DNA of 64,000 nt from Janthinobacterium fluminis (GTDB lineage Bacteria; Pseudomonadota; Gammaproteobacteria; Burkholderiales; Burkholderiaceae_D): positions 248,001 through 312,000 of the forward strand of contig NZ_JAQQXR010000001.1 of assembly GCF_028595325.1 (NCBI RefSeq). The letters run 5' to 3'. The translations under genes were made by a program, and so were the position numbers. Below are positions 9,305 through 19,645 of this stretch, in pieces; position 1 is the stretch's first letter, and every line of letters begins with the position of its first letter. Under the pieces are notes generated by a model. It saw nothing but the letters and a program-made list of their open reading frames with translations, did not search any database and was not told the origin of the DNA.

Positions 9305-9592
9305 TCAGTGCATGGATGCGGTCGACAATTCCTTTAATTCGCGTATGCTGAGATCGGATTTCTCATGCATGCGCAATAAAATCGTGGCGCCGACGGAAAG
9401 TTTCCGGTGCCGGATTTTGCTGATGATAGGCGGCTGAACTTCCAGAACACGACACAGTTCGGCGTCGTTTTTCAAGTTCATTTTCTCGATGAGGGTGTCG
9501 AGCAACTTGTTCGGCACGAAACTCGATGGTTCGAGTGCGCGTGCGCGGTTCATGGCTTCTATCATTTCCAGCTTCTTTTGCCGTACGTTCAT
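9305..9592 (-). CDS. Small helix-turn-helix protein, same family as prophage gene 49800-50042
   Basis: 95 residues. After a basic N-terminal helix comes a lambda-repressor-like helical core: LKNDAELCRVLEVQPPIISK (two helices of an HTH) followed by IRHRKLSVGATILLRMHEKS and a short C-terminal helix IRELKEL. The spacing of PP(I/V)ISKI and the LLRMHEK/LLIHEK segment matches the 80-residue protein encoded at 49800 in the prophage, so both belong to one small DNA-binding family. The target is unknown. The start codon has AGGAGGAG close upstream (9598-9606), a strong ribosome site. Confidence 0.7.
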   Translation of the reverse strand: MNVRQKKLEMIEAMNRARALEPSSFVPNKLLDTLIEKMNLKNDAELCRVLEVQPPIISKIRHRKLSVGATILLRMHEKSDLSIRELKELSTASMH

Positions 9593-9760
9593 TTACTCCT
9601 CCTAAGGTTAAGGGAAAAAGAAGGGGTGGCTGCCCCCGGTGCTTGTTTGCCAGGCAATATTGCTTGTTGCATGGCGCGCGTTCGATGCACTATTGATAAC
9701 GAAGCAAGGATGTTTCAATAATACTACGTAACGAATTGTTGTGGCGCATTGTAATAAAAA

Positions 9761-10453
<693 letters not shown>

Positions 10454-10472
10454 GGGCGGGATCGATGGTGAG

Positions 10473-11267
10473 TTAGCGCGTCAGCGCGCGGCGCAGGGCG
10501 AAGCTGAGGGCGTCGACCAGGGCAACCAGCAGTAGCATCGCGAGGATGACCGTGGCGGCCTTCTGCATTTGAAAAAGCGACAAGTGGTACTTCAACATCT
10601 GGCCGAGGCCGCCGGCGCCGACGACGCCGAGAATGGCGGCGGCGCGGATATTGTTTTCCCAGCGGTACAGCGTATAGGACAGCATCTGCGGCAGCGTCTG
10701 CGGCAGCGTGGCGTACAGGAAGGCGGCCGTCGGCGCGGCGCCGTTGGCGCGCAGGCTGTGCTCGGGCAGCGGCGCGGCGTTTTCCAGCGCGTCGGCGAAC
10801 AGCCGCCCCAGCACGCCGGCCGTGTGCAGGGCCAGCGCCAGCGTGCCGCCGAACGGCCCGAGGCCGGCGGCGATCAGCAGGATCGAGGCCCACACCAGTT
10901 CCGGGACCGCGCGCAGCACGTTGAGCAGGGTGCGCATGGCGCCGCGCGCGGCGGCGCCGAAGCGGCCCGCCGCCGGCAGCGCCAGCGGCAGCGCGGCGGC
11001 CACGGCCAGCAGCGTGCCCAGCGCCGACATCGACAGCGTTTCGGCGGCGGCCCAGGCGGTTTTGCGGACGAAGGGCAGGGCCAGCTCCGGCGGCGCGAAG
11101 CCGGCGAAAAATTCGCCGCCGCTGGCCAGCGCCGCGGCGCTGAACAGGGCCGTCCATTGCAGCGGCAGCGAGGCGAAGCTGGCCGCCGCCAGCGCCGCCA
11201 GCGCCAGCAGCAGGACGGCGCTCGACCAGGGACGCGGCGGCGCGGCCGGCAAGATGCCGCGCTTCAT
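10473..11267 (-). CDS. ABC transporter permease, PhnE-like (second permease)
   Basis: 264 residues with about six hydrophobic segments. The EAA-like cytoplasmic loop typical of PhnE permeases is visible (LRANGAAPTAAFLYATLPQT followed by YRWENNIRAAAILGVVGAGG). The start at 11267 is chosen because its ATG overlaps the stop codon of the upstream permease gene (ATGA), implying translational coupling; a longer reading frame extends upstream but lies inside that gene. It forms the membrane channel together with the neighbouring permease. In this setting the likely cargo is an oxyanion, selenate or selenite, rather than phosphonate, by association with selD, senB and senA nearby. Confidence 0.8.
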   Translation of the reverse strand: MKRGILPAAPPRPWSSAVLLLALAALAAASFASLPLQWTALFSAAALASGGEFFAGFAPPELALPFVRKTAWAAAETLSMSALGTLLAVAAALPLALPAAGRFGAAARGAMRTLLNVLRAVPELVWASILLIAAGLGPFGGTLALALHTAGVLGRLFADALENAAPLPEHSLRANGAAPTAAFLYATLPQTLPQMLSYTLYRWENNIRAAAILGVVGAGGLGQMLKYHLSLFQMQKAATVILAMLLLVALVDALSFALRRALTR

Positions 11268-12109
11268 CCGAGGCGCTTTCTGAGCATCTTCGAGACGGCG
11301 TCGGCGCCGGCCACCAGCAGCACGAACACCAGCAGCATCGAGGCCACCTCGCCGCCGGCCAGCATCTTCATCGACTCGTCCATGCGCTGGCCCAGGCCGC
11401 CGGCGCCGACGAAACCCATGACGACGGAGCCGCGGATCGCGCACTCCCAGCGGTAGACCGTGTACGACACCAGTTCCGAGGCGGACTCGGGCAGGGCGCC
11501 ATATAAGAGCGCGGCCAGGCGCCCGCTGCCGTTCCTCAGCAGCGTCTCGCTGGCCTGCGCCTCGGACGATTCGAGGATTTCCGCGTACACCTTGCCCAGC
11601 ATGCCGCAATAGGTCAGCGCGATGGCCAGCACGCCGGCCGTCGGGCCCAGGCCGACGATGCGCACGAACAGCAGCGCCCACACCAGTTCGGGCACGCTGC
11701 GCAGCAGCACCAGCAACCAGCGCACGCATAGGCGCACGGCGGCCGACAGCGGGCGCATGCGTCCGCTGCCCAGGCGCGATATCGACAGCCGCTCCGTCAC
11801 CAGCAGCGTGGCCGGGATCGCGCCCAGCAGGGCCAGCGTCAGGCCGGCGCTGGCGATGGCCACGGTGTGCCAGGTTTCGCGCAGCAGCATGCGCAGGAAG
11901 TCGGCGGAGTGGGCCGGCGGCATGAAGCCGGCGAGGAATTGCCCCGTCGCGGCCAGGCTACGGCGGTCGAACAGGATGGACGGCTGGAATTCGCTGACGA
12001 CCAGCATGGGCCACAGCAGCAGCGCGGCGAGCGCGGCCAGGCCGACGCGGCCGCGCCAGGCGGGGTCGGGGTGGCGCGTGGCGCCGGACGGTGGGGATGC
12101 TTGCTTCAT
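11264..12109 (-). CDS. ABC transporter permease, PhnE-like (first permease)
   Basis: 281 residues. The start at 12109 gives a protein that begins with a short polar segment and then the first membrane helix (LAALAALLLWPMLVV); the longer frame upstream lies in the ATPase gene. The permease loop (LLRNGSGRLAALLYGALPES then YRWECAIRGSVVMGFVGAGG) is very like that of its downstream neighbour, so the two are probably paralogous halves of a heterodimeric channel. It lies 34 bases after the PhnC-like gene and overlaps the next permease by four bases. Confidence 0.82.
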   Translation of the reverse strand: MKQASPPSGATRHPDPAWRGRVGLAALAALLLWPMLVVSEFQPSILFDRRSLAATGQFLAGFMPPAHSADFLRMLLRETWHTVAIASAGLTLALLGAIPATLLVTERLSISRLGSGRMRPLSAAVRLCVRWLLVLLRSVPELVWALLFVRIVGLGPTAGVLAIALTYCGMLGKVYAEILESSEAQASETLLRNGSGRLAALLYGALPESASELVSYTVYRWECAIRGSVVMGFVGAGGLGQRMDESMKMLAGGEVASMLLVFVLLVAGADAVSKMLRKRLG

Positions 12110-12143
12110 GCGGGCAGATGGGGCGATGGCCAGGGGCTGCCCG

Positions 12144-12959
12144 CTAAAAGCAGGCGCCGGCGGCCAGGCGCGCCGGCGCCGCATGCGGCGCGGCGCCGGC
12201 CGCCCCGTCCACCTCGTTCTGGTACAGCGCGGCGAGCATGGCCTCGCTGACGGCCTCGCGCGGCAGATCGAAGACGATGCGGCCATCCTTCAGCCCGACC
12301 AGGCGGGCAAAGTGGGCGCGCGCCATGTCCACCTGGTGCAGGCTGCAAATCAGGGTCGCGCCGCGCGCCGTCGCCTCCTGGCGCAGGGTCGCCAGCGTCA
12401 GTTGCGCCAGGGTCGGGTCGAGCGCCGACAGCGGCTCGTCGACCAGCAGCGCCTGCGCATCCGACAGCAGCAGGCGCGCCAGCCCGCAACGCTGGCGCTC
12501 GCCGCCGGACAGGCGGTCGACGCGCGCGTACAGCTTGTCGCCGAGCTGGAAGCGCGCCAGCGCCTGCCAGGCCGCCTCCGGCTCCAGCGGCTTGAACAGC
12601 GAGCGCAGCGCCCGCCACAAGCTCCAGTGCGGCAGCCGCGCCGCCAGCACGGCCGTGACGACGCGCTGGCGCGGCGGCAGCGGCGGCGTCTGCGGCGCCA
12701 GGAAGGCGCGCGCGCGCAGCCGGTGGCGCTGCGCCTCCGGCAGGGCCCAGGGGTCGACGCCGAAGGCCGTGAAGCGGCCGCTGTCGGGCCGCTGCGCGCA
12801 GGCCAGCGTCGCCAGCAGCGTCGTCTTGCCGGCGCCCGAGGGGCCGATCAGCGCCACGTGCTCGCCCTGCGCCACGACCAGGCTGATGTCGTGCAGTGCC
12901 GCGCGGCGGCCGGCGCCGGGGTGGCGCACCGTCAACTGCTCCAGGCTATACGTCGTCAT
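12144..12959 (-). CDS. ABC transporter ATP-binding protein, PhnC-like
   Basis: 271 residues. Walker A GPSGAGKTT near 39-47, Q-loop at LAPQTPPLPPRQRV, signature LSGGERQRCGLARLLL, Walker B ALLVDEPLSALDP and H-loop CSLHQVD are all intact. The form LSALDP and the long insertion before the signature resemble PhnC of phosphonate-type importers. It sits 15 bases downstream of the binding-protein gene and should energise the two PhnE-like permeases. The C-terminal 25 residues are Ala-rich and look like a non-conserved extension. Confidence 0.82.
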   Translation of the reverse strand: MTTYSLEQLTVRHPGAGRRAALHDISLVVAQGEHVALIGPSGAGKTTLLATLACAQRPDSGRFTAFGVDPWALPEAQRHRLRARAFLAPQTPPLPPRQRVVTAVLAARLPHWSLWRALRSLFKPLEPEAAWQALARFQLGDKLYARVDRLSGGERQRCGLARLLLSDAQALLVDEPLSALDPTLAQLTLATLRQEATARGATLICSLHQVDMARAHFARLVGLKDGRIVFDLPREAVSEAMLAALYQNEVDGAAGAAPHAAPARLAAGACF

Positions 12960-12974
12960 GCCGGTCGGCGTCCC

Positions 12975-13841
12975 TTACTTCTTCAGCAAGCCGGCGTTGT
13001 GCGCGGCCGCTTCGATGGTGGCGTAATTCTCGGCCTTGGTCGGGATGAACTTGCTGGCCCGCTGCAAGTCGAGGATCACCTTGTCTTCCGGCCGGGACGG
13101 GTCCAGCGCCAGGAAGGCGTCGCTGATTTTCTTGCGCAGCTCGGCGGGCATGTCCGAGCGCACGCTCCAGTTGTAATCGTAATAGCCGGGCGTCGTGTAG
13201 AACACCCGCACGACGGCGGGGTTGACCTTCTTCTCGGCGACCAGTTTTTCCCACACGGAGATGTTCAGCGCGCCGGCGTCGACCTTGCCGCCGGCCACCG
13301 CCGCCACCGTCGCGTCGTGCGCGCCGGAGAAGGCGATGCGCTTCAAGTCGGCGTCCGGGTCGATCTTCGCCGCCAGCAGGTAGGCGCGCGGCATCAGGTG
13401 GCCGGACGTCGACGACTCCGAGCCGAACGACAGGGTCTTGCCGCGCAGGTCGTCGAGCTTGTTGATGTCCTTGCTGGTGGTGATGAAGACGGACTTGAAC
13501 TTCTCGTCCTCGGCGCGCTGCACCAGCGGCGTGATCTGGTTCTTGCTGCGCTCCTTGGCCTGCACGAAGGTGAAGCCGCCGAACCAGACCATGTCGACCT
13601 TGCGGTTGATCAGCGCCTCGACCGAGGCGGCGTAGTCGGTGACGGGGGTGAACTCGACCCGCATGCCGACCTTCCTCTCCAGGTACTCGCCCAGCGGCTT
13701 GAACTTGCGCTGCAGCTCGGTCGGCGCCTCGTCCGGAATGGCCGAGACGCGCAACACGGTCTGCGCCTGCGCGGCGCCGAGCAGGACGCTGGCGGCCAGG
13801 GCGGCCGACAGCAAGGACTTAACCGGGGAAAATATGCTCAT
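12975..13841 (-). CDS. Periplasmic binding protein, PhnD-like; putative selenate/oxyanion importer
   Basis: 288 residues with a Sec signal peptide (SLLSAALAASVLLGAAQAQ) cut near residue 27. The mature part follows the PhnD/TauA-like periplasmic fold: LRVSAIPDEAPTELQRKFKP, VDMVWFGGFTFVQAKE, and SFGSESSTSGHLMPRAYLL, the anion-loop region. Proteins with the IPDEAPTE opening form a distinct clade described as putative selenate-transporter binding proteins because they occur beside selD and the SenB glycosyltransferase, as here (19.9-21.9 kb). The start at 13841 (ATG after AAGGTGA) is preferred to a GTG at 13850. First gene of the importer operon, divergent from egtD. Confidence 0.8.
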   Translation of the reverse strand: MSIFSPVKSLLSAALAASVLLGAAQAQTVLRVSAIPDEAPTELQRKFKPLGEYLERKVGMRVEFTPVTDYAASVEALINRKVDMVWFGGFTFVQAKERSKNQITPLVQRAEDEKFKSVFITTSKDINKLDDLRGKTLSFGSESSTSGHLMPRAYLLAAKIDPDADLKRIAFSGAHDATVAAVAGGKVDAGALNISVWEKLVAEKKVNPAVVRVFYTTPGYYDYNWSVRSDMPAELRKKISDAFLALDPSRPEDKVILDLQRASKFIPTKAENYATIEAAAHNAGLLKK

Positions 13842-14041
13842 GAGAGTCACCTTGGCTTGATGTTGGCAATGCGGCGCGTTGCGGCCGGGCTATGAAAGGG
13901 ACGCGGCCCGGCGGGCCGTTCCGCCCGCGCGCCGCAACCGTGCGATATTCGGCTATGATAACAAACATGTCATCAGCAGCAGCGACTCCGCGCCATTGAT
14001 GCAGGGATGCGGCCATCCACACCACACTGTCAGCCAAGCCT

Positions 14042-15025
14042 ATGTCCGAAGCCAAACAAGTGTCCGATGCGCCCATTCCGCCCAGCCGCGCCGCGCGGGC
14101 CGGCGCCGCCATTATCGCCGAAATCAGCGCCGGCCTGCTGGCGCCGCGCGCGGCCACCTCGCCCAAGTACCTGTACGACGCCCTCGGCTCCAGGCTGTTC
14201 GAGGCGATTTGCGAATTGCCCGAGTACTATCCGACCCGCACCGAGGCGGCCATCCTCGCCCAGTACGGCGCCGAGATCGCCCGCGCCGTCGGCGCCGGCG
14301 CCACCCTGATCGACCTGGGCGCGGGCAACTGCGCGAAGGCGGCCAGCCTGTTCCCGCTGCTGCACCCGGCCCAGTACGTGGCCGTCGACATCTGCTACGA
14401 TTTCCTGCGCGAATCGCTGGGCCGCCTGCAGCAGCGCTTCCCGCACATCGAAATGAGCGGCCTCGGGCTGGACTTTTCCAGCCGGCTGGAACTGCCCGGC
14501 ACCGTGCGCGCCGACCAGCGGTTGTTCTTTTACCCCGGCTCGTCGATCGGCAACTTCGCGCCGGAGCAGGCCATCGCCTTCCTGCGCCGCCTGCGCGCCA
14601 ACGTCTGCGACGACGGCGCGCTGCTGATCGGCATCGACCTGGTCAAGGACAGCGCCACCCTGGACGCCGCCTACGACGACGCGCTGGGCGTGACGGCGGC
14701 CTTCAACCTGAACCTGCTGCGCCACCTGAACCAGCTGATCGGCGCCGACTTCGACGTGCGCCAGTGGCGCCACCGCGGCTTCTACGACGCCGCCGCGCAG
14801 CGCGTCGAAATGCACCTGGAGGCGCGCACCGACGTGGAGGTGCGCTGGCCGGCCGGGGCGCGGCGCTTCGCCTGCGGCGAGCGCATCCACACCGAGGACA
14901 GCTACAAATACACGCGCGAGGGCTTCGTCGGCCTGCTGGGACAGGCCGGCTTCTCGGCCGCGCGCACCTGGACCGACCCGGCGCAATGGTTCGCCGTCAT
15001 CCACGCCCGCGCGATCCGCCACTGA
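14042..15025 (+). CDS. egtD: L-histidine N-alpha-methyltransferase EgtD
   Basis: 327 residues, the full length of the family. It shows the Methyltransf_33 landmarks: YLYDALGSRLFEAICELPEYYPTRTE-like opening (residues 43-64), the SAM loop LIDLGAGNCAKA, YVAVDI, FFYPGSSIGNF (substrate pocket), and the C-terminal IHTEDSYKYTREGF followed by the closing FAVIHAR strand. EgtD makes hercynine (N-alpha-trimethylhistidine) from histidine with three SAM. Hercynine feeds EgtB (next gene, two bases downstream of the stop) and also SenA at 21964. It is transcribed away from the importer operon; the shared intergenic region is 13842-14041. Confidence 0.92.
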   Translation: MSEAKQVSDAPIPPSRAARAGAAIIAEISAGLLAPRAATSPKYLYDALGSRLFEAICELPEYYPTRTEAAILAQYGAEIARAVGAGATLIDLGAGNCAKAASLFPLLHPAQYVAVDICYDFLRESLGRLQQRFPHIEMSGLGLDFSSRLELPGTVRADQRLFFYPGSSIGNFAPEQAIAFLRRLRANVCDDGALLIGIDLVKDSATLDAAYDDALGVTAAFNLNLLRHLNQLIGADFDVRQWRHRGFYDAAAQRVEMHLEARTDVEVRWPAGARRFACGERIHTEDSYKYTREGFVGLLGQAGFSAARTWTDPAQWFAVIHARAIRH

Positions 15026-15027
15026 CC

Positions 15028-16257
15028 ATGTCCAGAGACGACCCCGGCGCCAGCCCGCAGGCGCGCTACGACAGCGTGCGGCAGCGCTCGCTGAAACTGG
15101 CCGAACCGCTGACGGACGAGGATTGCGGCGCCCAGTCGATGAGCGACGCCAGCCCCGTCAAATGGCATCTGGCGCACACCACCTGGTTCTTCGAAACCTT
15201 CATCCTGGAGCGGCTGGAACGCCACTTCGCGCCTTTCCACCCGGCCTTCCGCGTGCTGTTCAACTCCTATTACAACGGCATCGGCGACAAGCACCCGCGC
15301 GCCCAGCGCGGCCTGCTGACGCGGCCGGGCATGGCGCAGGTGCGCGCCTACCGCGCCGCCGTCGACGCCCGCATCGCCGGCCTGCTGGCGGCGGGCGCCG
15401 ACGCCGAGCTGGCGGCGTTGCTGGAACTGGGTTTGCAGCACGAGCAGCAGCACCAGGAGCTGATGCTCACCGACGTCAAGCACCTGCTGGCGCAGAACGC
15501 CCTGCTGCCGGCCTATTTCGACGCGCCGTCCAGCGCCGCCGCGCCGGCCGCGCCGCAGTCCTGGCTGCGCTTCGCCGGCGGCCTGGGCGAAGTCGGCCAC
15601 GACGGCGCCGGTTTTTGCTTCGACAACGAACTGCCGCGCCACACCCAGTTCATCGCGCCGTTCCAGCTGTCCACGCGGCTGGTGACGAACGGCGAATACC
15701 TGGCCTTCATCGAGGCCGGCGGCTACCGCAACCCCGCGCTGTGGCTGGCCGAGGGCTGGGACTGGGTGCGCGCGCAGGGGCTGGACTGCCCGCTCTACTG
15801 GCGCCGCGACGGCCGGGGCGGCTGGCAGGAATTCACGCTGTACGGCCCGCAGCCGCTGGCGGCGCAACTGCCGGCCGTCCACCTGTCGCTGTTCGAGGCC
15901 GACGCCTACGCCCACTGGGCCGGCGCGCGCCTGCCCACCGAGGCCGAGTGGGAATGCGCGGCGCGCGGCGTCGCCGTCGCGGCCGGCGGGCTGCACCCGG
16001 CCGCCGCCGCGGGCAAGGGCCTGACGCAACTGTTCGGCCACTGCTGGCAATGGACCAGCAGCAGCTACGCCGCCTACCCGGGCTACCGGGCGGCGTCCGG
16101 CGCCTTGGGCGAATACAACGGTAAATTCATGCTCAATCAATACGTGCTGCGCGGCTCTTCGTGCGCCACCCCGGCCGGGCACGCGCGCGCCAGTTACCGC
16201 AACTTCTTCCCGGCGGGCGCGCGCTGGCAGTTCAGCGGCATCCGCCTGGCGCGCTGA
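15028..16257 (+). CDS. egtB: Ergothioneine synthase, EgtB-type sulfoxide synthase
   Basis: 409 residues from the ATG at 15028, two bases after the egtD stop; the frame is open far upstream but that part lies inside egtD. N-terminal DinB-like iron domain: KWHLAHTTWFFETF and the metal motif HEQQHQE (HxxxHxE). C-terminal FGE-sulfatase (C-type-lectin-fold) domain: GEVGHDG, FDNELPRH, RLPTEAEWECAARG, then QWTSSSYAAYPGY and VLRGSSCATP. The enzyme joins a thiol sulfur to the hercynine imidazole using oxygen and Fe(II). EgtC/EgtE are not seen, which fits variants that use cysteine with a separate lyase. Confidence 0.9.
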   Translation: MSRDDPGASPQARYDSVRQRSLKLAEPLTDEDCGAQSMSDASPVKWHLAHTTWFFETFILERLERHFAPFHPAFRVLFNSYYNGIGDKHPRAQRGLLTRPGMAQVRAYRAAVDARIAGLLAAGADAELAALLELGLQHEQQHQELMLTDVKHLLAQNALLPAYFDAPSSAAAPAAPQSWLRFAGGLGEVGHDGAGFCFDNELPRHTQFIAPFQLSTRLVTNGEYLAFIEAGGYRNPALWLAEGWDWVRAQGLDCPLYWRRDGRGGWQEFTLYGPQPLAAQLPAVHLSLFEADAYAHWAGARLPTEAEWECAARGVAVAAGGLHPAAAAGKGLTQLFGHCWQWTSSSYAAYPGYRAASGALGEYNGKFMLNQYVLRGSSCATPAGHARASYRNFFPAGARWQFSGIRLAR

Positions 16258-16281
16258 GATAGCCGCTGGCGCGCGGCTATC
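16258..16281 (+). terminator. Hairpin just after egtB
   Basis: A perfect 9-base-pair stem (16258-16266 with 16273-16281, GATAGCCGC/GCGGCTATC) with a 6-base loop starts right after the egtB stop. There is no T run, so it may be a weak or Rho-assisted terminator, or an RNA-stabilising hairpin. Confidence 0.45.
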
Positions 16282-16337
16282 CCTGCTATCATTTGCGAAG
16301 GCGGCATTTTTCATTCACCCACAGCACGAGGGCAACC

Positions 16338-17678
16338 GTGACCAGCTTTCCGACTCCGCGCGACGCCCTGGCGTCGGCCGCCCTGGGCGGCGCCAGCAGC
16401 GAGGCGGAGCTGGCGCTGGCCATCGAGGGCAGCGGCACCGGCGTCTGGGACCGCCACGTCGACAGCGGCGAGATCCGCTATTCGCGCGCCTGGAAGCGCA
16501 TGCTCGGTTACGCCGAGGATGACACCATGAGCCGCATCGAGGACAGCTACGCGCGCGTGCACCCGGACGACCTGGCCATGGTGCAGGCGCGCATCGCCGC
16601 GCACTTCGACGGCCGCACCGAGATGTACGAGGCGCAGTACCGCATCCGCTGCAAGGACGGCAGTTACAAGTGGATCGTCAGCCGCGGCAAGGTGGTCAGC
16701 CGCGACGGCGCCGGCCGGCCGCTGCGCATGACCGGCATTTCCCACGACATCTCGACGCAGATGGCGCTGGCCGAGCAACTGCGCCGCAGCGCCGAGCTGC
16801 TGACCAACCTGACCGACGACATGCCCGGCATGGTCTACCAATACCTGCAGGAAGTGGACGGGCGCGCCAGCTTTCCGCACGCCAGCGCCGGCATCCGCGC
16901 CATCTACGGGCTGGCGCCGCAGCAGGTGCGCGACAGCGCCGCCGCCGTCGACGCCTTGATTCATCCGGACGACCTGGACGCCTACCGGGCCTCGCTGGCC
17001 GCCTCGGCCGCCGCGCTGAGCCGCTGGCAATGCGAATACCGCGTCGTGCTGCCGGGGCAGGGGGTGCGCTGGCGCCAGGGCGACGCCCAGCCGCGCCGCC
17101 TCGCCGGCGGCGCCACGCTGTGGCACGGCTTCATCAGCGACATCACCGAGCGCAAGGGCATCGAGCGGCAGTTGCAGCAACTGGCGACGGTGGATTTCCT
17201 GACCGGGCTGCCGAACCGCCGCCATTTCATGCAGCGCATGGACGAACACCTGGCCCGCCTCGGCCGCGACAAGGGGGAGCGCGCCGCCGTGCTGATGATG
17301 GATCTGGACCACTTCAAGGACATCAACGACCGCTACGGCCACGCCGCCGGCGACCTGGCGCTCAAGCATTTTGCCGCCATGCTGCGGCTGGAACTGCGCA
17401 AGGTCGACGCGGCCGGCCGCATCGGCGGCGAGGAATTCGCCGTCATCCTGCCGGGCGCCGATGCGCAGCAGGCGCGCGCCTTCGGGCTGCGCCTGCAGGC
17501 GCGCCTGGCGCGCAAGCCTTTGCCGGACGGCGCGCGGCGCATCGCCGTCCAGGTCAGCATCGGCGTGGCCGGGCTGCGCGCCGGCGACGGCGTCGACGCC
17601 GCGCTGCTGCGCGCCGACGCGGCCTTGTACCGGGCCAAGGCGGACGGGCGCAACCGCATCGACGTCGCGCCCGACTAA
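16338..17678 (+). CDS. PAS-domain diguanylate cyclase
   Basis: 446 residues if the GTG at 16338, five bases after GAGGG, is used; an upstream TTG in frame is less likely. Two PAS domains are visible: one around residues 20-135 (GTGVWDRHVDSGEIRYSRAW, HPDDLAMVQARIAAHF, closing with GISHDIS) and one at 150-275 (MPGMVYQYLQ, ALIHPDDLDAYRASL, GFISDITERK). A GGDEF domain follows, with DFLTGLPNRRHF, MDLDHFKDINDRYGHAAGD and the active loop RIGGEEFAVILPG, which is competent for making c-di-GMP. No membrane segment or EAL domain. Cytoplasmic sensor of unknown ligand. Confidence 0.88.
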   Translation: MTSFPTPRDALASAALGGASSEAELALAIEGSGTGVWDRHVDSGEIRYSRAWKRMLGYAEDDTMSRIEDSYARVHPDDLAMVQARIAAHFDGRTEMYEAQYRIRCKDGSYKWIVSRGKVVSRDGAGRPLRMTGISHDISTQMALAEQLRRSAELLTNLTDDMPGMVYQYLQEVDGRASFPHASAGIRAIYGLAPQQVRDSAAAVDALIHPDDLDAYRASLAASAAALSRWQCEYRVVLPGQGVRWRQGDAQPRRLAGGATLWHGFISDITERKGIERQLQQLATVDFLTGLPNRRHFMQRMDEHLARLGRDKGERAAVLMMDLDHFKDINDRYGHAAGDLALKHFAAMLRLELRKVDAAGRIGGEEFAVILPGADAQQARAFGLRLQARLARKPLPDGARRIAVQVSIGVAGLRAGDGVDAALLRADAALYRAKADGRNRIDVAPD

Positions 17679-17690
17679 TCGCCGCGCCGC

Positions 17691-19388
17691 TTAGGCGGCG
17701 ACGCTGGCCGCCGGCGCGCCGGCCGCCGCCTTGCTGTTCAACTGGCGGTTGACGGCGCTGAGCACGGCCTTGAACGAGGCGGTGACGATGTTGCTGTCGA
17801 TGGCCGCGCCGAACAGGGTAGGGCCGTTGTCCAGGCGCAGCTCGACGTAGCAGGCGGCCTGGGCGTTGGCGCCGTGGCCGATCGCGTGCTCGTGGTAGTC
17901 CATCAGCTTGACGTCGAGGCCGAGGGCGTTGACGAAGGCGTCGATCGGGCCGTTGCCGCCGCCCTGCAGGGCCAGCGTCGACTGGCGGTGCGCCAGCGTG
18001 ATGTCGATCTGCACCGGCTCGTCGCTGCTGCTGTCCTCGACCATCCGGTGCGCGCCGTAGGAGTAGGGCGAGGTCTGCTCGAAATACTCGCGGCTGAAGA
18101 TGTCATGGATTTCCGTGGCGGCGATCTCGCGGCCGCTGGCGTCGGCGACGGCCTGGACGGCGCGGCTGAACTCGATCTGCAGGCGGCGCGGCAACACCAG
18201 GCCATATTCCTGCTCCAGCAGATACGCCATGCCGCCCTTGCCGGACTGGCTGTTGACGCGGATCACCGCGTCGTAGCTGCGGCCCATGTCGGCCGGGTCG
18301 ATCGGCAAGTACGGCACTTCCCACAGCGCGCCCGGCTGTTGCTGGGCGAAGCCCTTCTTGATGGCGTCCTGGTGCGAACCGGAAAAGGCCGTGAAGACGA
18401 GGTCGCCCGCATAGGGGTGGCGCGGGTGGACCGGCAACTGGTTGCATTCCTCGACGCACTTGCGCACCGAGTCGATGTCGGAGAAATCCAGGCCGGGGTG
18501 GACGCCCTGGGTGTACAAATTCATCGCCAGCGTGACCAGGTCGACATTGCCGGTGCGCTCGCCGTTGCCGAACAGGCAGCCCTCGACGCGGTCGGCGCCG
18601 GCCATCACGGCCAGCTCGGCCGAGGCGACGGCCGTGCCGCGGTCATTGTGCGGATGCACGCTGATGATCAGCGAATCGCGCCGCGCCAACTTGCGCGACA
18701 TCCACTCGATCTGGTCGGCGTAGACGTTGGGCGTGCTGCACTCGACCGTCGAGGGCAGGTTGACGATCATCTTATTGTGCGGCGTCGGCTTCCAGATGGC
18801 GCTGACGGCGTCGCAGATATGCTTGGAGAAATCCAGCTCCGTCGTCGAGAACGACTCCGGCGTGTACTCGAAGCCCCACTCCGTCTCCGGGTGCTGGGCG
18901 ACCAACTGCTTGACGAGGGTGGTGCCGCTGGTGGCGATCTGCGTGATCTCCTCGCGCGACATGCCGAACACCACCTTGCGGAACACCGGCGCCACCGAGT
19001 TATACAGGTGGACGATGGCGCGCCTGGCGCCGGCGGCCGAGGCGACGGTGCGGCGTATCAACTCGTCGCGCGACTGCGTCAGCACGATGATCGTGACATC
19101 GTCGGGGATGCGGTTTTCCTCGACGAGCTTGCGGACGAAATCGAAATCCGTCTGCGACGCGGACGGGAAGCCCACCTCGATCTCCTTCAAGCCGATCTGC
19201 ACCAGCATCTCGAAGAAACGCAGCTTCTTCTCGGCGCTCATCGGCTCGATCAGCGCCTGGTTACCGTCGCGCAAATCGGTGCTCATCCAGATAGGCGGCT
19301 TGGTGATCGCGTTATCGGGCCACTGGCGGTCGGTCAATTTCACTTGCGGGAAGGCGCGGTACTTGGAAGCTGGGTTCTGCAACATCAT
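17691..19388 (-). CDS. leuA: 2-isopropylmalate synthase (type 2)
   Basis: 565 residues, the length of the large, yeast-like LeuA type. TIM-barrel HMGL domain: [16 protein letters not shown] (metal-binding RDGNQ), [35 protein letters not shown] (metal ligands HxH-like), [11 protein letters not shown]. The C-terminal regulatory domain (from about residue 430) is complete and would bind leucine for feedback inhibition. It condenses acetyl-CoA with 2-ketoisovalerate, the first step of leucine synthesis. The start (first of two adjacent ATGs) follows AGGAG; an in-frame extension upstream lacks support. A candidate leader peptide lies at 19646-19714. Confidence 0.93.
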   Translation of the reverse strand: MMLQNPASKYRAFPQVKLTDRQWPDNAITKPPIWMSTDLRDGNQALIEPMSAEKKLRFFEMLVQIGLKEIEVGFPSASQTDFDFVRKLVEENRIPDDVTIIVLTQSRDELIRRTVASAAGARRAIVHLYNSVAPVFRKVVFGMSREEITQIATSGTTLVKQLVAQHPETEWGFEYTPESFSTTELDFSKHICDAVSAIWKPTPHNKMIVNLPSTVECSTPNVYADQIEWMSRKLARRDSLIISVHPHNDRGTAVASAELAVMAGADRVEGCLFGNGERTGNVDLVTLAMNLYTQGVHPGLDFSDIDSVRKCVEECNQLPVHPRHPYAGDLVFTAFSGSHQDAIKKGFAQQQPGALWEVPYLPIDPADMGRSYDAVIRVNSQSGKGGMAYLLEQEYGLVLPRRLQIEFSRAVQAVADASGREIAATEIHDIFSREYFEQTSPYSYGAHRMVEDSSSDEPVQIDITLAHRQSTLALQGGGNGPIDAFVNALGLDVKLMDYHEHAIGHGANAQAACYVELRLDNGPTLFGAAIDSNIVTASFKAVLSAVNRQLNSKAAAGAPAASVAA

Positions 19389-19645
19389 GGGGGACTCCTG
19401 GAAAACGAAAGGGGAAAACCGGATGGAACGACGATGTGGCGCAGGGCTGCCGGGCGGCCACGTCACACTAGGCCAGGCAACCGATCGGTAGAACTAGGGC
19501 TGGCGAAGCGGGCGCGTGCAGGCAGGCGGAGCAAGGCGCGCGGCGGCAGAACAAGACGTATGGGGCGGGGAGCAACATCTAAACAACCTTCCTGGGGGTT
19601 TTGAAACGCGCCGGCGCAGCCAGGCGAAGCAATACGGCAAACGGC

